Assembly: GCF_001649575.2 (NCBI RefSeq)
Contig: NC_051437.1
Coordinates: 14,111,015-14,175,014, forward strand
DNA: 64,000 nucleotides
Source of the DNA: Kryptolebias marmoratus
Lineage: Eukaryota; Chordata; Actinopteri; Cyprinodontiformes; Rivulidae
Reading direction: 5' to 3'
Position numbers and translations under genes: made by a program. This document shows positions 26,040-35,235 of the stretch, in pieces. Under the pieces are notes generated by a model. That model was given only the letters and a program-made list of their open reading frames with translations, ran no database searches and had not been told where the DNA came from. The stretch's first letter is position 1. Every line of letters starts with the position of its first letter.

Positions 26040-26345
26040 TAATGAAGCTGCTTAATGAAATCAGTGCCCTTGAAAGTTCTTCATCAATTCCAGCTCCCTT
26101 GCTCAGTTGCTTGGATCCCACCATTCTGAGCTGTCAGCTAATCCTTGTGCGCGACACAATATTAATTAAACAGCGTTTCCTGAAGTACTTAAGTGAAGTG
26201 CTATCATTGATAATGAGCAGGTTTAAAGGAGTCACATCCCTCCAAAATTACTTTTTAAACCGGCCTTATTAAGCAGAAAATGAGGCCCAAATCAGCCTAC
26301 AAGCTCCTCATTAAAAGCCACTGATCCTTGGCCACGCGCGTGTTC
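26040..26345. promoter_or_regulatory. Candidate enhancer with homeodomain-type sites
   Basis: Low-repeat block with ATTAATTAAA at 26161-26170, 'ctatcattgataatgagc' near 26200-26217, 'cttattaagcag', 'ctcattaaaag' and 'gcttaatgaaatcag'. The density of TAAT/ATTA cores with balanced flanks is typical of conserved developmental enhancers. Conservation could not be checked. Confidence 0.35.
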
Positions 26346-26670
26346 CAGTGGTTTTAATTAGGCTAGTGCAAGATCGTCTGCGACAGGAAGTGCCATTAAT
26401 CTTGTCTTTTCATCCAGACGTGGTGGGGGATATAGCATGTTGCAGCCTGGCGCTCCAGCCTGGGCCCAGTGGAGCCTCAAACCGTCCAACAAGCTGCAAA
26501 TTAGAAATTCAAGTGACATATTTGTTGTAGATCACATGACTTTTTATCTTCATTTGTGTAGAATCACGTTGAAGTCATGGAAAAGTAGTGTGTCACACTT
26601 TGTCTCCGTTCCAGTCTATGGTATCACTTTGTAATTACAAACCAGTCTTGCTGTTCAAGTGCACAACTAG

Positions 26671-26671
<1 letters not shown>
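26346..26671. other. Intergenic DNA, no gene seen
   Basis: Balanced composition with 'ggttttaattaggctagtg' near 26350. Possibly an extension of the preceding candidate element. Nothing else recognised. Confidence 0.35.

Positions 26672-26715
<44 letters not shown>
26672..26715 (+). repeat. (CA)n microsatellite
   Basis: 22 uninterrupted CA units. Confidence 0.95.
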
Positions 26716-26719
<4 letters not shown>

Positions 26720-27057
26720 CGGGATGAAATGTGTCTTCATTTTCTCTGTGTGTGTGTTTATGAGATGCGCTTGCTGCAGAGGATGGTCCCAGTCCTGCCT
26801 GTCACACCGTCTCCACATGGAGGATTATGGATGGCCAATTACATCGCTTTTGTCATTAATTAATGAGGATAACGAGCTCCCCCTGCTCCCTACAAAACCA
26901 TGGTGCTCCTCAGCTGGTACTGAACAGAAAGAGGGTGGTGCTGGGTTTTGTGTGTGGAAGTGTGTGTGTGTGTGTATTCGTGTAGTTCTCATCTTGTGGG
27001 GACGTATTGCTGTTCACGGAGTCATATTGTGGGCAAACTGGGCCGTTACCGTCAGAT
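26716..27057. other. Intergenic DNA with a short homeodomain-motif patch
   Basis: 26820-26885 contains 'ggccaattacatcgc' and 'gtcattaattaatgaggata', with a palindromic ATTAATTAAT core. The rest includes TG-rich sequence near 26950-26980. No gene recognised. Confidence 0.35.
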
Positions 27058-27061
27058 TTAA

Positions 27062-27672
27062 GGGGATAGGTAGAATCTTTTTTGATAGGATTGTGTGGAA
27101 AGGTTATGACCAATTAATATCCTGCCTATTGTAGATAGCTTATCATGTCAGTTTTGAGCAACTGAGTTTATTTCTGACTGGACTGACGAGATAACAACTA
27201 GTCCAAGCGGGACCAAGACCAAAATGGACTGCTGCCATCTGAAAACAACACCAGTCTCAAAGGTGTCATAGTGGCTTATGCAAAAGCTATTTTATAAACC
27301 TTTATATCACCGTCAGTTTTGCATTTTGAGGTTCTTCTGGCAGAAATTTGCTGCACCTAAAGTGCCACAGCTAGCTGCCCCTGCTGCAAATAACCACATG
27401 TAAACAACCGTAAATCAAAACTGACTGCAGTGTAAAAATGGACATAACAGTAATTGAACAAAAGGCTATAAAATGTTTGAAAGTGGTATTGTTTTAGAAC
27501 AGCAACAATCCACTTTGGCTTTGACCCTGCTCAGACCAGACCTTAGCTCGTCCATTCGCTCACAAAGAAACGTTACTTCTCCAAACTCAAGTTGTTTAAA
27601 AAGCTGTCACTGGTGAGGTATTAATCTTATCTTTTCATAGAACCCAACTTCAAAAGTTCTGAACTATTACTT
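27062..27672. mobile_element. Family A foldback element, near full length
   Basis: TTAA at 27058-27061 precedes GGGGATAGG. The left inverted repeat includes 'ggaaaggttatgaccaattaatatcc' and 'attgtagatagct'. The right end has 'aaaaagctgtcactggtgaggtattaat' and 'agaacccaacttcaaaagttctgaact'. The internal 'gaccaaaatggactgctgcc' segment is well preserved. The right TTAA has decayed. Confidence 0.8.
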
Positions 27673-27679
27673 TTACAAC

Positions 27680-30285
27680 ATGAGGGCAAAAACCCAGTTT
27701 AGGGTTATGACAACCTTTAGGATTTTGCGCATATCAGTGTAAGTACTCAAAAACTATTGTATTCCTGAATTCCTCTGAAAGGATGAAAAGAAAAACTGTG
27801 TGCTCATTAAAGTGTGTAAAAAGACAGAAAAGGGGGATGTACAGTTAAAGCAAAGGCTTAAAGTACTGTACTGTACATGTGTAAGGGAAGGAGGTTTCAA
27901 CAGTGATATGATTGTTGACCTCAGGGCTTTGCATGTACATTAGTCCACTGAGGTGAGGTGTGTTTGTGTGTGTTTGCTCACAACCAGCCCTGTATCTATG
28001 GGGCCATTACAGAGATTAGGCTGTGCTACCATAACGGATGCCCCCGTTTGTCAGCTTATATCCTCTGTCAAGATAAAACAAGCTAAAAGAGAAAGAGTGA
28101 GTGCGAAGAGCATGGTGATTTTTCGGGGGAGGGACTACTGGAAGAAGAGGAGGAGAAGCGCAGAGGCAGGAAGAAAGTGAGCAGGAGAAAATAAAGGTTT
28201 TGACAAGGAGTATTTAAGTTAAAAAAAGTCTAATATTATAAAAGCAGCCCTGGTCAGAAGGTCTAGTACAACAATTGCTCAGAGTGTCATCATCAGTGTT
28301 GCTTATTCTGCCTTCAATCCCTGTTTTGGCCCCGGCCACCCTGTCTGGGTCCACCATGCATGGTGTCAGGAGCCTTGTGGCGAGAGGCAAAAATGCTTTG
28401 CATGGCTGCAGACTTTTGAGGATTTTCAAGCGCATCACGGGCACGGACACAAAAACCAGCGGCACAAACACGTGGACACATGCAAACAGACATCCCCTCT
28501 CCTAGCCCCCCCCCCTATGGACATCTGATTAACGAATGGAAGGCCCTGGCCCGTACCGCTGCACTCGCAGCAACATCACCCCGAATCACATGGCTCCTTA
28601 GAACCAACTGACTCACCCGCTCATCGTTTCCGACAGGGCGGGGCTGGAAGGGAAGGCAAAGTGTGATGTCATGGCAGGGGAAGAAAAAGTTGTGGGGGCT
28701 TCCATGACTGCATGGTCCAGGGAGGGTGTTCTTGCAGGTCTACCTCTGGCCCTCCTCTCACCATCTATTGTTTACCTCAGCCTCCTCAATGAACCTGCCC
28801 TCTCCTCCCAGTCGAGGCTCTAACTGCACTCCTGTGAGGAAATTGCAACAAAGAATTATCTCTAATGTTTCCCAAACCCCTCAGTCCTCCATTGTAATCG
28901 TAATCAGAGTTGAAGCATGTTCTTTTTCCTTCAAGGCCCCTGTTGTAAGTCGACCCTATGTGTGTGTGAGGGACGGAGTGCCGCAATGTGAATCAGACAC
29001 AGAAGCCCGCACATGGAGAGAACTTAATTAGAGAAAACAGCGCTGTCAGATGCATTAGGCAGAGGTACACACTTAAGGGCATATGGTTTTAGTACTGTAG
29101 TGTTGGGTCGGAGAAAAGCGCACAAACATACCTCAGAGCTCCGAGCCATGCTAATGAAATCACTCCCTTTCTATCCCACTGAGAGCAAACACAAATGTTT
29201 ACAGACATCACACAGTCTGTCCGTACTCCTGCGCCACACTGGGCTGTCGTGAGAGTGGCACTGGAGCGCAGGGTGTTTGTCTGAATAAAAACTCTGTCAG
29301 CAAGAGACAAGAGGTGAGAACAGGCAGCAAGATGTCACTCTGGAATCGTTTAAAATATCACATTAATTTATTTTATCCTGTTATTTTTAGCACGCATTGT
29401 GTTCCTGCCTCGTGGTTGTTTCTAGTTATTTTATAAAACCTTTTGTGGGGGGAAAAAGCCACAAATACTTAGTTAAAAAACACGATCTGTCATGACTATC
29501 TGAAAAAGATCATTTAGAGAAGAATGAGTGGGAATCTGATGACACAGATGGACTTATTTTTCTGATCTGTGTGTGCAGAGCTTCCACGTTCTGCCGCAAC
29601 GCAAACAAGATATATTTTCTATATATTTTAACCAGACATACAGTATATCTTTACACCCCATCAACAGCTTTACTGTGTATTGTTGTCTGGGGTATTTTTT
29701 TTTTTGTTTTGTTTTGTTTGTCAGTTCCTTACACACACAGCAGGATTTGGATGAACTTATCCCAGGAAATATTCAGACGTCACTCTGATTTTTTGTGTAA
29801 CAGCACAAATAAACAGTTTTATAATTGTAATTATTTTATAATAATATTGCTAGAATTTCCCTTTCGTATATTTATTTTAGCCTTTTAATTGACCGTAAGC
29901 TGGAGTTCCTATTTTATTTTGTTTATCCTGTGTTGCACCAAAGATCAAGAGCAACGACTGACGGTACGTTTTTCTGTTTTCCTTATAAAAATGGGGAGGG
30001 GGAATAAAAACAATGTTATTTACCTTTTCCTTCCAGCAAATTAACGCTGCAAATCACACACAGAATAACGCATGTGGCATACAACTGCTTGGGCTGTCAG
30101 GGGCTCGTTTCCACCTCCTAATATGCAATAGAGAAAAGTATAACTTGCGTGTAATTATTTTTTAAAAAGCCTCACATTAAGTTCACCCCCACCCACTGCT
30201 TGCCTGGTGAAATACCCTGAAAACACATCCAAAAGACCAGCTGACTTACAAGTGTGTTGTAGAGTCACCCAGCCACCACGCTCAC
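27680..30285. other. Intergenic DNA, no gene supported
   Basis: Mixed composition. Contains a run of ten C at 28506-28515 and a (T)n/(GTTTT)n patch near 29694-29718. The parts 27990-28080 and 28720-29040 are more balanced and could hold regulatory sequence, but show no clear motif clusters. No exon structure recognised. Confidence 0.4.
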
Positions 30286-30289
30286 TTAA

Positions 30290-30660
30290 AGCCATTAAGA
30301 AAATAAAGTGACATAATGAAACGTATCCACCAACTGCACATCAGAGGCCTATAGGCAGAAAAGTGACCATCCAAGCACCCGTACGGAGGAGCCGCCGTCT
30401 CATTTGGGGCAATTAGGCTGTACACAGACTGATGGAGCGCAGGGTCCCAGCCCTCACATCACTGTTTGTCACATTTCATCCCCGCTGCCCTAACCGTCTC
30501 ATGGGGCCTCCGAGGAGGCATGTGTCATGAGAGAGACGATTTAAAATGCCACGGGTGTCCTGTTGCTGTGACAAACATATAAATTGTGGAAGACTGATTG
30601 GAGTGCGTCACTTCATTCATGAGCAGGCTGAGGGAATTTAAATGTCTGATTTAACATATT
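30290..30660. promoter_or_regulatory. Candidate non-coding regulatory block
   Basis: Balanced low-repeat sequence about 1.8 kb beyond the bhlhe23 stop codon. Contains 'ggggcaattaggctg' near 30408, AGCCATTAAG, ACATAATGAAAC, ATGATTCATGAG-like sequence and 'ctgatttaacata'. It could be a distal element of bhlhe23. Inferred only. Confidence 0.3.
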
Positions 30661-31921
30661 CGGACTTAGAATAAAAGTGAGTTTTTAAGTAATTTCAATA
30701 TGCTGAACAAGAGAGATTAAAATGATCTGATTTAGGTTTTCTTCGTGCAACTGATGAGGCAGATTAATGTTAATAAGAACTTATAGAAAACAAACAAACA
30801 AAAAAGAATTATTGACCTATTTGAGAAGGTCAGTGCAGTGTATTTTAAATCTGTACAACAGATATGTAGGAAAATAATTTGGAAGGCTTTGAACTCTAAG
30901 TATCTATTTTTTTATTTTTTCAAAATAAGGTGTTTATATTTAGATTTATACCAACAAACTCCTCAGAAAGACAAAAAGAAACAATTTGGTACCAAAATCA
31001 GTGCTGCTCTCCAGAGTGTTATGAGGAAGGGTGAAACAAGATTGCAGCTAAATGATTTCAGACAAAAGACACACACACTGTTGCCCACTAATTGCAGCGC
31101 AATGACCACGTCTCACACACTTCTCTAAATTAATGCCCAACCTGCAGATGAGGAAGAAAAGGAAGAAGCAGTAGAAAAAAAGAGAGAAAAAACACGGTCC
31201 CTGTAACGTTCAGTGAATTAAGTCTCCCCAAAGAGACAGGAGCAGAAATCGTGTTAATAGCTGTCCACTCCAGTGTGTAGCAGAGCCCGCCAAGGAAGCC
31301 TGCAATCACCCAAATACCCAGAGACAGGTCGTGGGTGCCCCAGGCGCAGCGTGCGTCCTTCCCCTCAGCGCCACCGACCCCGCTGCGCGCCAGAACGGGC
31401 CCCACCAGCTCCACCGTCCTCCTGCTCCTCGCGAGAGAAAGGAAAGTTGCACAGCCATTATTGCTTTTTCAAAAAAGGGCCAGAGAGTCTGCGAACCACT
31501 GCGTGAACTAACGCATCAGCTTTAAAAGCAACACCAAAAAAAGGGAGGCATTTCACCAACACAGCTGTCTGATTGCTGGCGCACGGCGAGGGCTTTTTTT
31601 TAAATTTTGGAGCTGAAATGAAGCAAACTGGGTCCAAGCATATAGATATATGTGTTTTAATTATAAAGACATATAAACAATATATGAAATCCATGTTGTA
31701 ACACGACCAGAACGCTTGTTCCCACCACCACCAGTTTTATAGGCTGCAGTTATGTAACTATTAGTAGTGTGATAAGCGGGCTTCTTGGAGCACGAAATCC
31801 CTCCGAGTTGTACAGTACAATCATGTGAGAAGTGCAATAACGTGAAATCAAAGCAAACACATTTGATCAGAAAATAGAACAGCAGAACAGATTATTATTT
31901 TAGCATCATACAGTCAGTCGG
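30661..31921. other. Intergenic DNA with a GC-rich patch
   Basis: 31300-31440 is markedly more GC- and CpG-rich than its surroundings. On the minus strand one frame through it stays open for about 90 codons and encodes a hydrophobic stretch, but it lacks an ATG at its start. A second frame begins with an ATG in good context (minus strand, near 31460) and runs 50 codons. Neither product is recognised. Confidence 0.3.
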
Positions 31922-31940
31922 NNNNNNNNNNNNNNNNNNN
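31922..31940. other. Assembly gap of 19 N
   Basis: Run of N. It lies just beyond the likely 3' end of bhlhe23. Confidence 0.98.
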
Positions 31941-31963
31941 GTCAGATTTGAATTATGTCGCTT

Positions 31964-31969
31964 TTTATT
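31964..31969 (-). terminator. Candidate polyadenylation signal of bhlhe23
   Basis: AATAAA on the minus strand, 446 bp beyond the stop codon. A weaker ATTAAA lies at 32103-32108, about 307 bp beyond it. Which one is used cannot be told from the sequence. Confidence 0.35.
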
Positions 31970-32030
31970 TAGTTTTTTTTCCCCTTGAATGTTGCATAGA
32001 TTACAAATCATAACAGAAGCTCCCTTTCCC

Positions 32031-32041
32031 AAATAAACAAA

Positions 32042-32084
<43 letters not shown>

Positions 32085-32095
32085 AAATAAATAAA
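32031..32095 (-). repeat. (AAAT)n array, AUUUA-rich on the gene strand
   Basis: About 14 AAAT/AATA units. On the strand of bhlhe23 this reads (ATTT)n. If included in the transcript it would give a long series of overlapping AUUUA pentamers, the known core of AU-rich mRNA-instability elements. It sits 320-385 bp past the stop codon, before the AATAAA at 31964-31969 but after the ATTAAA at 32103. Confidence 0.85.
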
Positions 32096-32345
32096 CTTCT
32101 GATTTAATTATTTTTGGACAGTTAGGCCTGTGGCGTATTTAAAGCCGCGCAGATATCTTAAAAGAAGGCCCTAACAGTTCTTTTTTTGTCGCGTTTGTAA
32201 AAACCTGGATGGAACACTGCAGTACTTTTACGCACCGGACTAAAAATGAATTTCCACAGAATTATTACCATTATTCTTATTTCTTAACTGAACTAGAGTG
32301 GGACAGAGACCGACACAGGTGCAGTACATGATGTAAAAGTTCAGG

Positions 32346-32410
32346 AGAAAGAACAAAAAAAAAAGAAGAAGAAGAAGCAGAAGAAGAAGATGAAGAAGAA
32401 GTAAAAGAAG
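32346..32410 (-). repeat. CUU-rich tract at start of bhlhe23 3' UTR
   Basis: On the plus strand this is an (AAG)n-like tract with some GCA/GAT interruptions next to a run of ten A. On the gene strand it becomes a pyrimidine tract of CTT repeats ending in ten T, starting five bases after the stop codon. CU-rich tracts are known to bind PTB-type proteins. A role here is speculation. Confidence 0.8.
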
Positions 32411-32414
32411 CAAA

Positions 32415-33101
32415 TCAAGGCTTGTCGTTACAGTGTTTGAAGAGAGTCGACGGCGCACCGGAGTAAGTGGAACACTTTTCGGCACAGGTGGTGGCGAGCG
32501 CGGAGCCCGAGAACGGGTAGACGGCCGCCTGTCCAAAGGGCGCCAGGGCGGTGGGGATGGGCGAGGTTATGGTCTGTCCCTGGTTCAGATACGCCACCAG
32601 CCGCCTCATCTCCTCCAGAGCCTGAGCCTGCATGAGGATGTAGTTCTTGGCCAGGAGGAGGGTGGCTATTTTGGAGAGTTTTCTCACCGAGGGGCTGTGG
32701 GCGTAGGGGATGACCGCGCGCAGGCCGTCCAGCGCGTCGTTCAGGTCGTGCATCCTCCGCCTCTCGCGGGCGTTGATGCTGAGCCGCAGGGACCGCTGCT
32801 CCTTGGACTTCTTGGCGAGGGGCCCCCCGGGCTTGTCGTCGCCGAACGTCGAGCCCCGCTTCCGGGACTCCAGCGAGTCGAAGCCGTCCTCGTCGTCGCT
32901 CGTGTGCTCCCCGCCGCTCTCGTTGGACTTCGCCGTCTGCCCGGAGAGGAAGTCCGCGGCCGGCGTGAGCGGGAAGCGGCCGGGGCTGCCGGCGCCGTGG
33001 CCCGCGCCGAAGCCGAAGGCTGACTGGCCGTAGCGCTGCGTCAGGTCCAGGAGCGCGTCGTTGCTGATGGACTTCAGCAGGTTCTCGTCGCTGACATTCA
33101 T
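32415..33101 (-). CDS. bhlhe23: Olig/Beta3-type bHLH transcription repressor, bhlhe23
   Basis: Encodes 228 residues ending in TGA at 32415-32417. The bHLH domain spans about residues 101-172: basic region with NARERRR at 110-116 (E113 is the conserved E-box-contacting Glu), helix 1 to about 132, a short loop with AHSPSVRK, and helix 2 from about 142. An acidic Ser/Asp segment lies at 67-78. The Cys-containing C-terminus ends KHCNDKP, like the KHC..KP end of BHLHE23; bhlhe22 has KQC..KP and a quite different, longer N-terminus. Length is close to human BHLHE23 (about 225). The ATG at 33101 has A at -3. The frame stays open upstream to 33212, but the first codon there is TTG, so no earlier ATG is available. 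The family binds E-boxes and represses transcription in the nucleus. Mouse Bhlhb4 is needed for rod bipolar cells. The whole coding region is one exon. Confidence 0.94.
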   Translation of the reverse strand: MNVSDENLLKSISNDALLDLTQRYGQSAFGFGAGHGAGSPGRFPLTPAADFLSGQTAKSNESGGEHTSDDEDGFDSLESRKRGSTFGDDKPGGPLAKKSKEQRSLRLSINARERRRMHDLNDALDGLRAVIPYAHSPSVRKLSKIATLLLAKNYILMQAQALEEMRRLVAYLNQGQTITSPIPTALAPFGQAAVYPFSGSALATTCAEKCSTYSGAPSTLFKHCNDKP

Positions 33102-33229
33102 CTTCTCGAATTCCCCTCTCTTCCGGAGCAGGTTGCGACCAGGAAAAGTCTGCTCTCCTCTCTTGTTTCTCCTTGATCCCAGCTTGGGTTTGGAGGGCTG
33201 GAGTTCTGTCAAAGAGTCTCCTGTGAGTT

Positions 33230-33273
33230 GTTTCTTTTTTTTTTTTTTTCTTTTTCTTTTTTTCTTTTTTTTT
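33230..33273 (-). repeat. Poly(A/G) tract in presumed bhlhe23 leader
   Basis: T runs interrupted by single C on the plus strand, hence A runs interrupted by G on the gene strand, 129-172 bp before the start codon. Probably within the 5' UTR, given its place between promoter-like sequence and ATG. Confidence 0.75.
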
Positions 33274-33353
33274 GCCCCCCTCCTTTCTCCTCCTTTGCTC
33301 TGCTTGGAGCTGTGACTCTTCAGGAAGGAGGCTGTGAATGTGAAGCTGAGCGT

Positions 33354-33398
33354 CTACGCGCGTTCACCTCCTCTGCGCTCCCCCCTTGTTGCGCGCAT
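33354..33398 (-). other. Possible 14-codon upstream ORF of bhlhe23
   Basis: On the gene strand an ATG at 33398 opens a 14-codon frame ending in TAG at 33354, 252 bp before the bhlhe23 start. It would act as a uORF only if transcription begins upstream of 33398, which is not established. Confidence 0.3.
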
Positions 33399-33576
33399 GT
33401 AGCCCACGTTCAGCGAGCACTTCTTTAACTCGGTGAGACCGGAGCGCTCGTCTCTGTTCCCCCCTCCCACCTCTCTCCTTGTCCACTCGCCTCCCTCTTG
33501 CCCTCCTCCCTCGCCTTGGGCAGGCTGTGACTGGCGCTCCGTGCTGCTCTCCGAGTTTAGGAGGAGCAGGACGGGG

Positions 33577-33660
33577 GCCCCGCCGGGAATTTTCCGTCCG
33601 ACCAATCAGGGGGGCGTTTTAATTAACTCGGTTCTGATCCCGGTTTCTATTAAACTCGGT
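33577..33660 (-). promoter_or_regulatory. Promoter-like cluster of bhlhe23
   Basis: Within 85 bp: a GC/E2F-like CCCCGCCGGGAA, CCAAT at 33602-33606 (inverted on the gene strand), GGGGGGCG at 33609-33616 and TTAATTAA at 33619-33626. AACTCGGT occurs at 33625-33632 and 33653-33660, and a third copy lies at 33427-33434. No TATA box is visible. The cluster is about 480-560 bp upstream of the start codon and inside the CpG island, which suits a TATA-less developmental promoter. The transcription start itself is not determined. Confidence 0.45.
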
Positions 33661-33750
33661 CTGGCGCTGCCAATGCGAACTGACACCCGGGCCGGGCGCG
33701 CGAGCCTCCCGTATCGCTGCTATTAATTGCAGAGCTCGTTTAGATGATCT

Positions 33751-33815
33751 AACACCAACCTGGTGTTACCTGGTGAGCTGCGCGTGCAGCACATGGATCT
33801 CACCTGTCTCACCTG
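33751..33815. promoter_or_regulatory. Inverted repeat plus three E-boxes upstream of bhlhe23
   Basis: AACACCA (33751-33757), a 3-bp spacer, then its exact inverse TGGTGTT (33761-33767). This is followed by E-boxes CACATG (33790-33795), CACCTG (33801-33806) and CACCTG (33810-33815). Three CANNTG sites in 26 bp, about 0.7 kb upstream of an E-box-binding factor gene, suggest bHLH or ZEB/SNAI-type control, possibly autoregulation. Confidence 0.4.
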
Positions 33816-34575
33816 CCTGAGGAGGACTACAGTGAGCCTCCAAAGGAAGTTCAGTCTTCTCGGTTTCACGGCCTAATAAAGAGTGCAGTTTATGACTTTT
33901 CATTTATTTTTTTCAGAATGACAAATTAAAACCAAAGACTGGAGACTGGACATGTAAAAAACTCTTCCCTGCGCTATAAAACACTTTTTTTTTTACCAAG
34001 GAGAACCCGAAACTTTCCCTTGAGCATAAGGAACAGGTGCACTGGTTTCCATCGACTGGGATTTAAAAGTGAAAGCAGGAGCAACAGTGCCACCTGCTGT
34101 TCACCAGGGAGCATTACACTGTGATGGAAAGGCAAGCGTCTCTCATGGTCAATGTAGTCATCCAGCGCCACCTTGTGAAGGAAGCTGAGAATGGAGAGCT
34201 CCCTAAAAATTGGTGATACAAAGAAATATATAAATAAAATACCCGTACGCTTGTCTTTTTTGAAATTTCATTTTATATATTTGATGCCGAACTTCCTGTT
34301 CTGAAGTGTCTTGGCTGTATTTCTTTCTTTATTTCAGTCCAGCTTTGTGTTTATTTCAGCTGTGTGACGGTAACTCGCTAAGTAATATCTTCACCTCCCA
34401 GTGGATTCCCTGTTTTGCTGTCTATATAACAATAAATGTCTTGAATCCCTCTGAATGAGATTAATCTTGACTTTTGGGCAACAAAAGTTACCTTCAGGTA
34501 AAAATTTCTCTGCAACCTTTTAGGATTTCCTGCCAAAAGCAAAGCGGCGACAATGTTTCTGCCCTGAGTACGCGT
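33816..34575. other. Upstream flank of bhlhe23, nothing specific seen
   Basis: Returns to AT-rich composition after the CpG island. No recognised element. Confidence 0.45.
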
Positions 34576-34582
34576 GTGTTTG

Positions 34583-34850
34583 TTTGTCTATAGCGTTAGC
34601 AAAATATTTCATAAACCAATGGATGGACTTTAATGCATCTCGCCAAGATGGACATCTACAACTGATTACCTTTCGGAGTCAAACACTATTCAGGATGACC
34701 ACCAAAGCAACCTCACCAAACACAAACGTGGCTATAACTCGGTCAGTTTCACAGATGTTGAGCTGACATTTGCTGCGGGAGTCACTGAGAGTCATTCCCA
34801 GCACTTACTCTGAGCACTACTCATTGAACAATATTTTTGCTTAGGACTAA
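34583..34850 (-). mobile_element. Family B dispersed repeat, copy 4
   Basis: In reverse orientation: 'gttagcaaaatatttcataaacc', 'atggatggacttta', 'acatctacaactgatta', the core near 34685-34700 in diverged form, and 'actcggtcagtttcacagatgttgagct'. It begins about 1.5 kb upstream of the bhlhe23 start codon. Confidence 0.7.
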
Positions 34851-34904
34851 CACAGTCTGTCTGTCAGCCAAATCAAACCACAAACCAAGTCAGGTTTTAG
34901 TAAA

Positions 34905-35235
34905 AGTGTCAGAATGGATGGACATCTACAACTTATTAGCTTCTAGAGTCACCCCAGTTCAAGATGGCTGCCACAGTTTATCAACCTCAGCAAACACAAA
35001 AATCACTAAAACTCAAGTTTGATATGTTAGTAGCTGAGAGTCATCCCCAACACATACTCTGAGCACTAACACCTTACGAGATTTTGAGATCATCGACGAT
35101 GTCACTTACAAAGTTTAACCAAAACAGCTACTTAACGCTGCCCTTTCTCATCATGAGATGACCTTAGTTTCAAACTCCGGGATGAAAGGCAGCGGGTGAC
35201 ATGCACACCTCATAGGAGTGCTAAGCTTTTCATTT
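34905..35235 (-). mobile_element. Family B dispersed repeat, copy 5
   Basis: Second copy in the same orientation. Contains 'ttcaagatggctgccacag' near 34958, 'acacatactctgagcactaac', and the distal part 'tttctcatcatgagatgacctt' and 'aggagtgctaagcttttcatt', shared with copies near 38.7 and 58.9 kb. Confidence 0.75.

Larger units (their letters stand above)
32430..33780. other. CpG island over bhlhe23 and its promoter
   Basis: Dense CpG and high GC through the coding region (strongest 32480-33060) and again at 33340-33780, against an AT-rich background. CpG islands covering whole single-exon developmental regulator genes are common in vertebrates. The high GC also creates long antisense open frames with no protein meaning. 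Confidence 0.8.

Noticed and set aside
32433..33023. Long plus-strand open frame antisense to bhlhe23
   Set aside because: It exists because the bHLH coding region is GC-rich and lacks stops on the opposite strand. No recognisable protein, and it overlaps the clear gene throughout.
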